Shown here in pieces: positions 9,421-18,970 of a DNA stretch of 64,000 nt. The DNA is from Cytophagaceae bacterium (GTDB lineage: Bacteria; Bacteroidota; Bacteroidia; Flavobacteriales; Flavobacteriaceae). The notes under the pieces are model-generated. The model was not told the origin of the DNA. It saw nothing but the letters and a program-made list of their open reading frames with translations, and made no database searches. Location of the stretch: positions 58,168 through 122,167 of the forward strand of contig PALD01000031.1 in assembly GCA_002710685.1 (NCBI GenBank). The letters are read 5' to 3'. The position numbers and the translations under genes are program-made. The first letter of the stretch is position 1; each line of letters begins with the position of its first letter.

Positions 9421-11958
9421 TTGCAGCAACTTCCAGCCATAAAAAACATCCTGACAACTAAATCGTTTTTTCTTGTCGTATTCCTTATTTCCGGCAGATT
9501 GATTTTCGCGCAAGCGAATGTGGCCCCGGTAGTAGAAGCAACCGGTGACCAGGTTTATTGCCCCCAGACCACGATTCCCGTCGTGACCGCATTTAACATC
9601 ACAGACCCAGATGATGCGGGCATTGAGGCAATCTACATCCAGATTTCCGCAGGTTACATCAGTAGTGTTGACCGGTTGTCACTAAGTGGGTCTTATCCAG
9701 ATATTCAGGCCAGCTGGGACGCGGGCCAGGGTAAACTCACCCTTTCTGCCACTGGCGGTGGTACAATTACATATGCAAGGTTGATAGAGGCCGTACAGGA
9801 TGTGGTGTATCAAAATACAAGTGCGCAGCCTTCCGGCGAAAGACAATTTTCAATCTCTGTGGGAGACGCAAATTACCTGCCCAGTACGGGGCATTATTAT
9901 GAATATATTTCTGCAAATAGCATACGCTGGGATGATGCCAAAACGGCTGCCGAGATTAAGACCTATTTTGGGCTACAAGGCTACCTGGCCACACTCACCT
10001 CGCAAGCCGAAGCAGATTTTTCTGGAGAACAGGCCGGTGGCGTGGGCTGGATAGGTGGAACAGATGAGGCGCAAGAAGGTGTATGGCGATGGGCAACGGG
10101 CCCAGAGGCAGGAACAATTTTCTGGAATGGTGGGGCCAATGGCTCATCACCCAACTATGCCCACTGGAACAACGGCGAGCCCAACAACCTCAACAACGAG
10201 GATTATGCCCATATCTATGCAAACTCCTCAGACCCCAACCTCAATGGTACCTGGAATGATTTACCCATCCAGGGAGGAAACAACAACAATGACTCTGCCC
10301 GTGGATATATCGTGGAATATGGCGGAATGCCCGGTGACCCTTTTTTGCAGATATCTGACAATACGAGGATTACGATAGAACAAGAACCCACATTTACGGG
10401 AGATGAAAGATGTGGTGCGGGAACCCTGGTATTGAGCGGCCAGGCAGATTTTAACCAAACCATAAACTGGTATGATACGGCTACCTCAACCACCATTTTA
10501 AGTTCTGGAAATGATTTTAACACCCCTGTCATCACCACAACAAGGTCCTTTTATGCAGAGGTCTCCACTTCTACCTGCTTTGGCCAGCGCTATGAAGTAG
10601 TTGCCACCGTCAGGCCCATTGCCGCGGTAAATCAAAATGTAACTTTAGAGAACTGTGATGAAGACGGCACTGACGATGGTGTCACCGGTTTTAACCTCAA
10701 TGATGCCGAGTTATTGATAGACCCGGGCATGAACCCTAATCTTTCATACAGTTATTATACCTCTCAGGCTGACGCCGAAAATGGCAGCAACAGGATAGAT
10801 ACCTCACAACTTTATAGAAATGACACCTCATCTACCGTATATGCCAGGGTATTACAGGCTGATGGATGCTCACAGGTCGTCACGGTAAACCTCATGGCCA
10901 GCAACACCTCTTTTCCTGATGGATATGCATATGCCATTGAAGTATGTGATGATGCTGACAGCCCTGATGGGTACTATACGTTTGACCTTACTGCTGCCAT
11001 CGAGGATATGAAAAACCAGTTTGGCAATCCACAGGATATAAACATCGAGCTCTATAAAAGCTATGAAGATGCGCTGTATCAGCAAGGTGAAGTTTCAGGC
11101 ACTAGCGCTTATATCAATGAAATCCAGTATCAGGAAATACTTTTTGCCAGGGCAGAAAACACGGATGGTACGGGTTGTTATGGCATTGCCCCAAACCTTA
11201 GGTTAACGGTAAGCGTGCCCCCGCAATTCGACCTTTCGCCGCAAGGCCCCTATTGTATAGAAGATGGGGCAGTGTATATCACGGCCATCAACAGCCAGGG
11301 CAATTACACCTATCAATGGACAAACGAGAATGGAAACGTGCTGAGCAATGACACAAATTTTCAAACATCGGTGCCGGGAAATTATTTACTTACCGTGGGC
11401 ACGGCCTCAGGCTGTTCTACAGACACCTCTTTTACCGTTGAACTTGCCCAACCGCTATCTATAAGCCTTGCAGATATTGAAGTCGTGAATAATGGAGACA
11501 CGAGTACCTTGACCGTTAACGAGGCAAACCTGGGAATTGGTGACTATTCATATTCACTGGACGATGACCTGGGGCCTTACCAGGACTCAAATGTCTTTGT
11601 GGATGTGCAGCCCGGCATCCATCAATTGTATGTCGTGGATAATGCAAGTTGTGCCCAGGCCTTTATCACGGTTCCCGTTTTAGGGTTTCCTTTGTACCTG
11701 ACCCCTAATGGCGATGGCATCAATGACACCTGGGGCGTACTGGGATTGAGACCTGAATACTATGAAACGCTCAGGATGGAAATCTATGACCGTTTTGGTA
11801 AACTGCTCAAGGTATTGTTGCCGGGTGATGACCATTGGGATGGTACGGTTTCTGGACGCACCCTCCCTTCTTCAGAGTATTGGTACAAGGCTTATGTAAA
11901 CGATTTTGAAGGGAACGCCATGATCGTAAAGGGACACTTTAGCCTTATAAGGCGTTAA
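9421..11958 (+). CDS. T9SS type B cargo protein with C-type lectin-like domain
   Basis: 845 residues. The signal peptide ends LIFAQ (about residue 30). Residues ~156-302 form a C-type-lectin-like domain: GHYYEYIS, a WDDAKTAAE helix, GYLATLTSQAEADF, WIGGTDEAQEGVWRW, NNGEPNN and the closing GTWNDLP. Ig-like cadherin or Bacteroidota repeats follow. The last ~90 residues are a type B sorting domain (LYLTPNGDGINDTW, IYDRFGKLLKVL, WDGTVSGRTLPSSEYWY), the outer-membrane export signal of the type IX system. The start is TTG 9421, 18 bases after the previous gene. It is likely a surface or secreted carbohydrate-binding protein whose N-terminal Gln could be cyclised by the enzyme two genes upstream. 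Confidence 0.88.
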   Translation: MQQLPAIKNILTTKSFFLVVFLISGRLIFAQANVAPVVEATGDQVYCPQTTIPVVTAFNITDPDDAGIEAIYIQISAGYISSVDRLSLSGSYPDIQASWDAGQGKLTLSATGGGTITYARLIEAVQDVVYQNTSAQPSGERQFSISVGDANYLPSTGHYYEYISANSIRWDDAKTAAEIKTYFGLQGYLATLTSQAEADFSGEQAGGVGWIGGTDEAQEGVWRWATGPEAGTIFWNGGANGSSPNYAHWNNGEPNNLNNEDYAHIYANSSDPNLNGTWNDLPIQGGNNNNDSARGYIVEYGGMPGDPFLQISDNTRITIEQEPTFTGDERCGAGTLVLSGQADFNQTINWYDTATSTTILSSGNDFNTPVITTTRSFYAEVSTSTCFGQRYEVVATVRPIAAVNQNVTLENCDEDGTDDGVTGFNLNDAELLIDPGMNPNLSYSYYTSQADAENGSNRIDTSQLYRNDTSSTVYARVLQADGCSQVVTVNLMASNTSFPDGYAYAIEVCDDADSPDGYYTFDLTAAIEDMKNQFGNPQDINIELYKSYEDALYQQGEVSGTSAYINEIQYQEILFARAENTDGTGCYGIAPNLRLTVSVPPQFDLSPQGPYCIEDGAVYITAINSQGNYTYQWTNENGNVLSNDTNFQTSVPGNYLLTVGTASGCSTDTSFTVELAQPLSISLADIEVVNNGDTSTLTVNEANLGIGDYSYSLDDDLGPYQDSNVFVDVQPGIHQLYVVDNASCAQAFITVPVLGFPLYLTPNGDGINDTWGVLGLRPEYYETLRMEIYDRFGKLLKVLLPGDDHWDGTVSGRTLPSSEYWYKAYVNDFEGNAMIVKGHFSLIRR

Positions 11959-12053
11959 CCTGTACAATTATGGCTTGCCTTAGACAAAAAGCGTATTTTT
12001 TACGTTCATTTACTGGATTTAAAAAATAATAAATCGAATTCCCTTTTTTCAAT

Positions 12054-12081
12054 TACATTAGAATAAAAATGTTCTAATGTA
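12054..12081. promoter_or_regulatory. Perfect 10-bp inverted repeat overlapping a start codon
   Basis: TACATTAGAA (12054-12063) and TTCTAATGTA (12072-12081) are exact inverted repeats with an 8-base spacer. The final A is the first base of the ATG of the M1-like gene. In RNA it would form a hairpin covering the initiation site; in DNA it has the shape of a dimeric repressor operator. Function is inferred. Confidence 0.55.
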
Positions 12082-13361
12082 TGCGTAAACTACTGTATAA
12101 TTCCATCATTTTTTTGTCTCTTTTTTGCGGCAGCCAGCAAAGTTTTGCTCAAGACGCTGTCCACCTAGAAGGAGATATCAACCTATCTATTGAAGGGAAA
12201 TCATTTACGGGTTCTTATGCCTTGACCCAGATAATTGATAGCACGCGTACACTGCATTTTTTACTCAATAGACAGCTCAAGCTCAAGGAAGCTTATAAAA
12301 ACTCAACCAGGATAGCTAAAGCCAAAGTAAAGTCTCCCTTTAATGATTTTTATAATTATCAATTGATTCTTGCAGAGACATTTAAACCTACCGATACACT
12401 TACACTGGTCGTGGATGGTAATATCAAAAAATTCAAGCAAGGCAAGAAAAGGGAATTGCGCAATTCTCAAATAATTATAAAAGACAGTATCCTGCGGGCC
12501 TTTAGCGATAGTAAATGGTATCCCATAATGTTAGACGACAACAATGAGCAGGTAGCCTTTACCTATAACCTCAACAGCACCTGTGAAGATTGCAACAACA
12601 TCACCATAGGGAGTACCGTAAACGGCACCTTTGCAGCTAACCAGCCTACTAAAAACCTTGAAATCATTGCAGGAAAATATGACATTGTACAAAACAGCGG
12701 CATATCTTACCTCAATATGAACCCAGACCAAATCACCAAGGTGGAGAAGATTGTTCAGGATGTCAATGAATATTACAAGGTATTGACAGGGATTACCCCC
12801 ACCTCAAACCTACTTTATGCGTACCTGCCCACAGATGTAAACTCCAATGTTGCAAATGGCAGGACGCTGGTAAAGACCTCTGGGGATTTTACACAAAAGG
12901 ACCTCCCCAGGTTTGTAAGTAATGAACTGGCAAAACAGATTGTGAGCAGTTTGCTTGATGACAAACCTTCAACCCATGACAGACTTGATAATGCCCTGGC
13001 AACATATATTACCCTAAAATACCTTAGTAACGCATACCCAGAAAGTTTTAGCATTACAGACCCGTATTATATGCCCAGATTCAACCTTGTCAATCCCGAC
13101 ACGGATACTGAGGAACTGGTACTCAACCCATACCAACTTATTGCCATTGAAAAAACCCTGGGGAGTGACCAGATGATGTTTGGTTTTATTAAAAACTTCT
13201 ATGATAACCTGAATAGGGAAATGAATCCTTACCTTGCCCTTGCCAATGGCATGATACAAACGGGTGCTGGCCAGGATAAGGTAAGACTGGTGGAAAACAG
13301 CATTCTGCAAAATTTCAACCCATCAAGCTTTGGCATAGAAACCCTTGCCACAACTAGATAA
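12081..13361 (+). CDS. Exported M1-aminopeptidase-like protein with substituted zinc site
   Basis: 426 residues. The signal peptide ends QSFAQ (about residue 23). Residues 25-200 form a beta-rich domain; the remainder is helical. Residues 281-285 plus 304 align with the M1 gluzincin motif HEXXH-X18-E. Here the segment reads NELAKQ, then 18 residues after the lysine, then NALATYI, against HELAHQ and EGFATYI in M1 enzymes. All three zinc ligands are replaced (H to N281, H to K285, E to N304) while spacing and the flanking ATYI are kept. It may therefore be a catalytically dead relative acting as a binding protein. An inverted repeat overlaps the start. The small membrane gene follows 3 bases later. 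Confidence 0.7.
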   Translation: MRKLLYNSIIFLSLFCGSQQSFAQDAVHLEGDINLSIEGKSFTGSYALTQIIDSTRTLHFLLNRQLKLKEAYKNSTRIAKAKVKSPFNDFYNYQLILAETFKPTDTLTLVVDGNIKKFKQGKKRELRNSQIIIKDSILRAFSDSKWYPIMLDDNNEQVAFTYNLNSTCEDCNNITIGSTVNGTFAANQPTKNLEIIAGKYDIVQNSGISYLNMNPDQITKVEKIVQDVNEYYKVLTGITPTSNLLYAYLPTDVNSNVANGRTLVKTSGDFTQKDLPRFVSNELAKQIVSSLLDDKPSTHDRLDNALATYITLKYLSNAYPESFSITDPYYMPRFNLVNPDTDTEELVLNPYQLIAIEKTLGSDQMMFGFIKNFYDNLNREMNPYLALANGMIQTGAGQDKVRLVENSILQNFNPSSFGIETLATTR

Positions 13362-13364
13362 TAC

Positions 13365-13520
13365 ATGCAGGTATCACAGGACGTCCCCAACAACAGCAAC
13401 AATTCTCCCATAGATTTATCAAACCCAGCTGACCTTGTAATCTATATCATCCTTCCCATTGTCGCAATCGTGCTCTATATAATTTGGCGCAAGCGAAAAA
13501 AAAGAAGGGATGATCAATGA
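13365..13520 (+). CDS. Small single-pass membrane protein, 51 residues
   Basis: ATG 13365 to TGA 13520. An N-terminal Asn/Ser-rich 22 residues precede one strong hydrophobic helix (residues 24-41, LVIYIILPIVAIVLYIIW), then a very basic tail RKRKKRRDDQ. The positive-inside rule places the tail in the cytoplasm. It starts 3 bases after the M1-like gene, so co-transcription is likely. Its end overlaps the convergent CHAT gene by 7 bases. It is too short for most gene callers, but its composition and frame are clearly protein-like. Confidence 0.75.
   Translation: MQVSQDVPNNSNNSPIDLSNPADLVIYIILPIVAIVLYIIWRKRKKRRDDQ
13483..13498. repeat. Imperfect dispersed palindrome inside the small membrane gene
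   Basis: TTTGGCGCAAGCGAAA carries mixed arms (TTTGGC with GCGAAA). It resembles a hybrid of the two arm types in the family and encodes the WRKRK junction after the membrane helix. Confidence 0.45.
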
Positions 13521-16500
13521 TATAATTCTAATGCCTCAAGTACCCGTTCAAGGGCATCCCTCTTGTTAGCCGGGATTTTTTCTTGACCAATCAAGAATTC
13601 CAGTTGTCTTTTCTCAATACGTATTTGACGCAAGCTGTGCATAAGCTGGAACACCTTGTGAAAGTCTGCAATGATATGCTTTAACAGTTTATCAGGGTCT
13701 TCATCAGTGACCAGTAATAGTCCAAAACCGGCTTCGGCCATACCCAGCAATGCGGAGATGTCAGTATCATCTGGGTCTATGTCATCGAGTTTCTTTACTT
13801 GTTCTTCCAAAAATTCCTTTGGCTTTAGCTGTGTAAATTCTTTGAACAGATCTTTAAGGTCCAGCTTACCTTCAAGCTCCAGCAGATACCCTATGAAGAT
13901 AATATTTGAGAGTGCATCCAGATAGGCCCCATCATAAGGGTCTTTTTTAAGGATGTAAGCTTCCTTGTAATAGGAAAGAGAGGTCTCCAGCAGTTGTATA
14001 CGTTCTTCTCCCCGTGCATCCAGGGCCGCAAATTTATAAGCATTGCCCACAATACCCAACCGCAAGGTTGTCTTGCCCACCAGGGCCAGCTTTACAATCA
14101 TATCAATCTCTGCTTCCCGCATACCCTGAACTTTAGAAAGGTTCATGGAGCGCAACAGGCAAAAATGTTCAAGTACCTTTACACTAAAGTTAGCATCCTC
14201 CAGGGTCAGTACGCTCCTGAAGGTCTCCAGTGCCTTATCGGTCATATTGAGTTCATCATAGATAAGGGCTTCCTTCTCGCGTATCTTACCATCCATCAAC
14301 CCATTGCGCTGGGCGTTATCAAGTATGGCCTCCAGTTGAACAAGGGCGTGTTTTGAATTGTAGTTGCTATGCTTTATGGAGTTGTACAGGTTGTCGATAT
14401 CCACATAAACTTGTGAGGGAAGTACATATTCTATCTTTTCTTCTTCTTTCTTCAACCTATTGTTCAAGCGATAATGGGTATAGCCATAACATTGATAGGC
14501 CCCCCAGGTATTTGTGTGGCCGTGCTCCTGGAAGCATTTTTTTCGCGCAAGCTGTACTGCGTCACCAAACTCGTACCCCTCAACCATCTTACTATAGAAT
14601 ACCTCTGCAAAGGTACCTGCCGCGGCATCATCCACGGCCCAGCCCGTAACTATAATCGCTTTTACGCCCATCTGTATAAGTTGGGTACCCACATTTGCGG
14701 CCAGTTTATACCTTGATCTAATGTGGGCATCATCACTGGCGACCACCTTGCCGCTATAACAGCAGTTGATGAACACAAACTCTGGCACATAGCTCATTTG
14801 CTTTATCATCGCGGGGTTGATACAGATACCGTTACCTATGGCAATACCCACCTTTCCATTTTCGGGTTCATAAAGGCCGTGGCCTGAGAAGTGCAGGATC
14901 TTATATTGATCAGAAAACATCTGCATCATGATTTCTGCAGACTGTGCCCCTATCAATCGTTTTGTGTCGTAGCCAAACTGCATCAGCTTTTGTGCTGCCA
15001 ACCTCGCCTCGGCCTCAGCGGCAGGTAGCTGTGGCAGGGTATCTTCTCCATAAATGGGGTCTCCTATCACCAGGGCGGTATCCTTGATGCTTCCTATTTG
15101 TGATTCTTCATAATTCGTGGTGCGCAGTTGACGTATCATCCCGCTGCTCACCGCTGCTGGTATTTCATCAACCTGTGAGTCATAGAACATTTCCCATGGA
15201 AATTGTGCCGCCTCAATATCAACCTTGAATATTATATTGTTTTGATTGCGGATGACATCCTTGAACCTATTGGGTATCAACAGCTCAAAAAGTGTTTTTG
15301 ACAGCCTCATATCCCAGCTTGAGGATTGGGACATGATCTCCAGGAGGACTTCCAGTTGATCCATCCTGATGTTGACCTGTTCTTCTTCTACCCGGGCCAG
15401 TCCTGCAGAAGAATTATATTTAAATCCTGATATGTACTCGTTTCCGTTATTCTTTTCATACATGGTCTGCACAAAAAAGTGGTGCCACCATTCATTATTG
15501 TCCCCCTCATACGTCTGCATTTTTTTAGCACCCTCCTTTTTCTTGACGCCCTTAACCAGTTCAAAATTGAAGCGTTTATCACTATCAATCAACCTGCTCA
15601 GTGCCCAGTAGGCCTGGCTGGCAAGTGACTCGTAGTAGTTGACGATCTCGACCTGTGTGATTTCGCGCAGGCCAAGGCCCTTTTCGTTTATATATTCATT
15701 TGCCTTGCTTACTCCCAGCATGATCCCCTTGACAGAATCTTCAACCTTTAACCCTCCATAACCCGTACCTATGAGTATAAACGAAATGCCACCCGCATAT
15801 TTCTTGACCTTGGCCAGGGTATAGTTGTCCCTGATGAACATGGAATATTTTAAGGTTGCCATCTCAATGGTCTTGGCCAGCAGGAAATGTGTTAATTCTT
15901 GCGCCGTGCCCAGTCCACAGATAATCGCACCTTTAGGATTTGTATTGAGGTTAAAGAAAACCTCGCTCTCCCCTATCTTGCCAGGGTAATACCCCATTTC
16001 ATGCCGCTGGCTAAGGCGGCCGTCAAGATACCTATCAAGTGCCCTTTCGGCGCTGTACACCCCATCGTTGAAAAAATGCCCCAGCATCACGGGATTCTTG
16101 CTTATCTTGAGGTCCCCGTTTACCACGCTTACACTTATGGGGGTCGTGAGCTGCTCATCAGATTCCAGTCTTGGCTTAACGCCAAAAATCACATTGGCAA
16201 CTTCATCACTATCGTGCAGGGGTTCGGCAATACCATGGATTTCACTGATAACCTCAGCAGAGCGCAAGGCTGGTTTATCAACCAAAAGTTTTGACGTCTT
16301 CCCTTCAAGTATCAATTCTTTTAAGCCTTCAAAGTTATCTTCATCATTGGCAAGGTCACCATGGGATGTTCTTGTAAAGTACAGGTTTTCTTCGGGTAAA
16401 TCGCTGGGTATGCCCGTTGTCCACGTCACGCTGCCGTCTCCATGGGTAGTGGCGAGATACACCAGTTTCTTATCTTTTGAAAGGAATTTTTTCTTCTCGG

Positions 16501-18808
16501 TATAGCTGTAAACCGTTTGATCGGCCAGGCCCGCGACATAATACACGTTTTTAAAATCCTTGGGCTTCAAGGTCTGAACAAACCTTAAAAGTGATTTTTG
16601 AAAAATGTGGTATTCATCAAGCACTTCTTTTTCAGGTATTACCATATGGTCCCCAGATATCTTCTTCATCTCTCCCCAAAATGTCTTGGTCCAGAATTTA
16701 CGCTTGTCTCCATTTTCCAGCGGAAGCAAATGATAGATCCCCATGTATTTTGTAAATACCTCCATGAGTTCTTTCTTGTTGTTCTTAAAATCGAGCATAG
16801 CGAGCTGTTTAACCCTGCTACTATGCCCGGTAAGAACCTCCATAACAAGGTATGAACCCAACCATGGGGTGCCCAGCATCACAAACTTATTGTTACTGCG
16901 GTTGATGAAATTTTCCCATAGCTGCTGGTGTTCATACATTACCTGTCTTACGACCAGGCCGCCCATACTATGGGCGACAATATGTATGGGCTGGTTGTAG
17001 TTATCTATATAGGACTGTATCTTCTTGGCCAGTTCTGCTGCCGCAGGAACAACCGAGTTACGCCAGTCAAAAGGAAAGGTTACCACATCATGCGTTGCCT
17101 GCATGTACCTTATAAACTTGTCATAAAATTTCTTGATAACGCCCGAAGCTGATACACCCTCCACACTAACATCAAGGTGTTCCCGTACAGCTCCCCTGCT
17201 TATTTCCTTGAGGTCAATCCACTGGTTCTTGCCCTTGTAATCCAGGCTAGACCCCATGATCCCGGGCAGTAATATCAATATGGGCTTGTTGCCGGTCACC
17301 TCATCATAGTGCACACCTTCCATAGAGAAAATATCAAGTACGACACCACGAGTGCCGGCACTTTCTTTATGTATATAGGTAAACATGGCTGGATTTTCAC
17401 CCACATTTGTGGTCACGGCCTGCAGGAGGGCATCACATGTATTCTGGTTTATAAAATAATTGAAATGATTAGTCTTTGCGTCTTGAGATAGGTATTTATA
17501 AAAGCCTTTTGCCCGTGGTGCGCCATGGTCCATGCGGTGTGTATCAACGACCAGGTCATTGGCCTTCCAGTAAAACAAGTTGGCCAGGATTACTTTTACT
17601 GAGTCTCCCAGCTTTCCGCCAGCCTCGGCATCACCACTTATCACATAGAGTTCATTGGCAATGGTCTCACCAGAGTTGTTCAGCATTTTTTGAAAAACAG
17701 AATCTGGGACCATGCTTGCCAGGCCAGGCATGGCCTGAGGATCTCCTTTTTTTGCGATCACCTCGAGTAGAAAGGTCTTTACAAGGTTTATGGGTATTGA
17801 TGCAAATCCTCCGGTGGCAAGGCCCAGCGCATTAAGCACCACATTAAAAAAATGATCTATACGCCGCCCCAGGATTGAGGTCCCACTGGCAGGGGCCGCA
17901 ACACGTATCACCTTGCGCACGGTGATTTTTAGCTTTCGCGAAAGCAGGTTTATCTCTTTCATGAGCCTGAGGGATTCTTCATCCTCCTTGGCCATCAAGC
18001 CCATTTCAAATTCACTAAAACCTATGGTATTGTTGCGCTTATCGCATTTTGCCAGTACATCTGCGACAAGGCCCCCGCGTGAATGGCTCATAATGTCAAT
18101 GGTAATGCCCGGCGAGCATGCCATAAGAAAATCAAGGGCATTTTGCAGTGGGCTCTGCGAAAGTGTAAAATGCTCTAATGCCAGGATTCCTGAACCATAG
18201 TGGCTGGCAAGTTGCTGCCAGGCGGCATTTTCACCGGTGTGCAGGTCACCAAAAGCCGCCACCGTATTTGACATGGTGCCATGTATGAGCAATAGATAGG
18301 GGTCTTTTGCTGGCTGTATCTTCTCCTTGAGAATGAGCTGAAAATCCTCCAATACCTCAAAAAGCCCCGGGCGCGTCATGAATTTATGGTCAAACTTTGA
18401 TACTAGGTCATAACTGAGCGCATCCAGTTTTTTATCTACCGTCTCGATGCTTGATGGCCTAAAAAGGGTGAGCGCCTTGACCACCACGGTCCCTATACCT
18501 CCACGGCTCACATTTGCCCCGCTAATGCGAGAATCAAAGAACAGGACATCGCCCTGCTCACCAGAACGGTTGGATTGTGTGATGCCATAAATCTCGGTGA
18601 CATCTTCTGCACTGCCTATCCATTGTGATTGATCATCAAAGGTGAGCTGTATAATATCAGATTCTTCAAGGTCTATTTCAATCTTCTTGCTTTCTGACCG
18701 TGATTTTTCTAAGGTAACCGTGGTCACGTGGTTAAATTGAGTGAACTCTCCAGATATGGTTTCTAGGCCACTTTTGTGCTCAGAGCCATATACAATTGCT
18801 TTACCCAT
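13514..18808 (-). CDS. Giant CHAT protease fused to two alpha/beta hydrolase domains
   Basis: 1764 residues with no signal peptide, so cytoplasmic. Residues ~170-470: an alpha/beta hydrolase with YLLLIHGT and the nucleophile elbow SHSRGG (Ser243). Residues ~505-760: a second hydrolase, LCAT/PGAP1-like, with LLPGIMGSS, FPFDWRNS and the elbow AHSMGG (Ser614), then LGTPWLGS. Residues ~865-1000: a region like the N-terminal domain of M17 peptidases (ALDRYLDG, ..GKIGESE.., GAIICGLG). Residues ~1230-1440: a CHAT caspase-like domain with FSGHG (His1310) and INCCYSG (Cys1350). The last ~300 residues are helical and TPR-like. All three catalytic centres look intact. CHAT proteases cleave partner proteins, often in bacterial cell-death or defence systems; the hydrolases suggest lipid or ester substrates. 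Start ATG 18808. Confidence 0.85.
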   Translation of the reverse strand: MGKAIVYGSEHKSGLETISGEFTQFNHVTTVTLEKSRSESKKIEIDLEESDIIQLTFDDQSQWIGSAEDVTEIYGITQSNRSGEQGDVLFFDSRISGANVSRGGIGTVVVKALTLFRPSSIETVDKKLDALSYDLVSKFDHKFMTRPGLFEVLEDFQLILKEKIQPAKDPYLLLIHGTMSNTVAAFGDLHTGENAAWQQLASHYGSGILALEHFTLSQSPLQNALDFLMACSPGITIDIMSHSRGGLVADVLAKCDKRNNTIGFSEFEMGLMAKEDEESLRLMKEINLLSRKLKITVRKVIRVAAPASGTSILGRRIDHFFNVVLNALGLATGGFASIPINLVKTFLLEVIAKKGDPQAMPGLASMVPDSVFQKMLNNSGETIANELYVISGDAEAGGKLGDSVKVILANLFYWKANDLVVDTHRMDHGAPRAKGFYKYLSQDAKTNHFNYFINQNTCDALLQAVTTNVGENPAMFTYIHKESAGTRGVVLDIFSMEGVHYDEVTGNKPILILLPGIMGSSLDYKGKNQWIDLKEISRGAVREHLDVSVEGVSASGVIKKFYDKFIRYMQATHDVVTFPFDWRNSVVPAAAELAKKIQSYIDNYNQPIHIVAHSMGGLVVRQVMYEHQQLWENFINRSNNKFVMLGTPWLGSYLVMEVLTGHSSRVKQLAMLDFKNNKKELMEVFTKYMGIYHLLPLENGDKRKFWTKTFWGEMKKISGDHMVIPEKEVLDEYHIFQKSLLRFVQTLKPKDFKNVYYVAGLADQTVYSYTEKKKFLSKDKKLVYLATTHGDGSVTWTTGIPSDLPEENLYFTRTSHGDLANDEDNFEGLKELILEGKTSKLLVDKPALRSAEVISEIHGIAEPLHDSDEVANVIFGVKPRLESDEQLTTPISVSVVNGDLKISKNPVMLGHFFNDGVYSAERALDRYLDGRLSQRHEMGYYPGKIGESEVFFNLNTNPKGAIICGLGTAQELTHFLLAKTIEMATLKYSMFIRDNYTLAKVKKYAGGISFILIGTGYGGLKVEDSVKGIMLGVSKANEYINEKGLGLREITQVEIVNYYESLASQAYWALSRLIDSDKRFNFELVKGVKKKEGAKKMQTYEGDNNEWWHHFFVQTMYEKNNGNEYISGFKYNSSAGLARVEEEQVNIRMDQLEVLLEIMSQSSSWDMRLSKTLFELLIPNRFKDVIRNQNNIIFKVDIEAAQFPWEMFYDSQVDEIPAAVSSGMIRQLRTTNYEESQIGSIKDTALVIGDPIYGEDTLPQLPAAEAEARLAAQKLMQFGYDTKRLIGAQSAEIMMQMFSDQYKILHFSGHGLYEPENGKVGIAIGNGICINPAMIKQMSYVPEFVFINCCYSGKVVASDDAHIRSRYKLAANVGTQLIQMGVKAIIVTGWAVDDAAAGTFAEVFYSKMVEGYEFGDAVQLARKKCFQEHGHTNTWGAYQCYGYTHYRLNNRLKKEEEKIEYVLPSQVYVDIDNLYNSIKHSNYNSKHALVQLEAILDNAQRNGLMDGKIREKEALIYDELNMTDKALETFRSVLTLEDANFSVKVLEHFCLLRSMNLSKVQGMREAEIDMIVKLALVGKTTLRLGIVGNAYKFAALDARGEERIQLLETSLSYYKEAYILKKDPYDGAYLDALSNIIFIGYLLELEGKLDLKDLFKEFTQLKPKEFLEEQVKKLDDIDPDDTDISALLGMAEAGFGLLLVTDEDPDKLLKHIIADFHKVFQLMHSLRQIRIEKRQLEFLIGQEKIPANKRDALERVLEALELYH
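16171..16185. repeat. Imperfect dispersed palindrome inside the CHAT gene
   Basis: TTGGC/GCCAA arms around TTAAC, in the M17-N-like region. Same arm type as the G-form copies. Confidence 0.5.
17932..17945. repeat. Dispersed palindrome GCTTTCGCGAAAGC inside the CHAT gene
   Basis: Perfect 14-bp palindrome inside the first hydrolase domain, encoding LLSRKLK on the minus strand. Identical core to the copies at 22563, 28646 and 33531. Confidence 0.8.
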
Positions 18809-18885
18809 GGTGATAGTTTAATAGTTGTCTGAAAATTAGTTGCTTAAAGCTATACATTTTTTTCAGTGCTACCTATCTTTCAATG

Positions 18886-18909
18886 AAAAGAGGGGAAAAA
18901 TCCCCTTTT
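18886..18909. other. Hairpin between divergent genes
   Basis: AAAAGaGGGG/CCCCTTTT inverted repeat around AAAAAT, lying between the divergent CHAT and HAD genes. It could be an attenuator or protein site in the leader of either gene; no terminator is expected at this place. Confidence 0.4.
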
Positions 18910-18950
18910 GTGTACGGGGTTTAATGTATAAATATGCCCGTGAAGGTTTA

Positions 18951-18970
18951 TTTTTGGCGAAAGCCAAAAA
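18951..18970. repeat. Dispersed palindrome abutting a start codon
   Basis: Perfect arms TTTTTGGC/GCCAAAAA around GAAA, ending on the base just before ATG 18971 of the HAD gene. An RNA hairpin here would mask the ribosome landing site. Confidence 0.75.
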
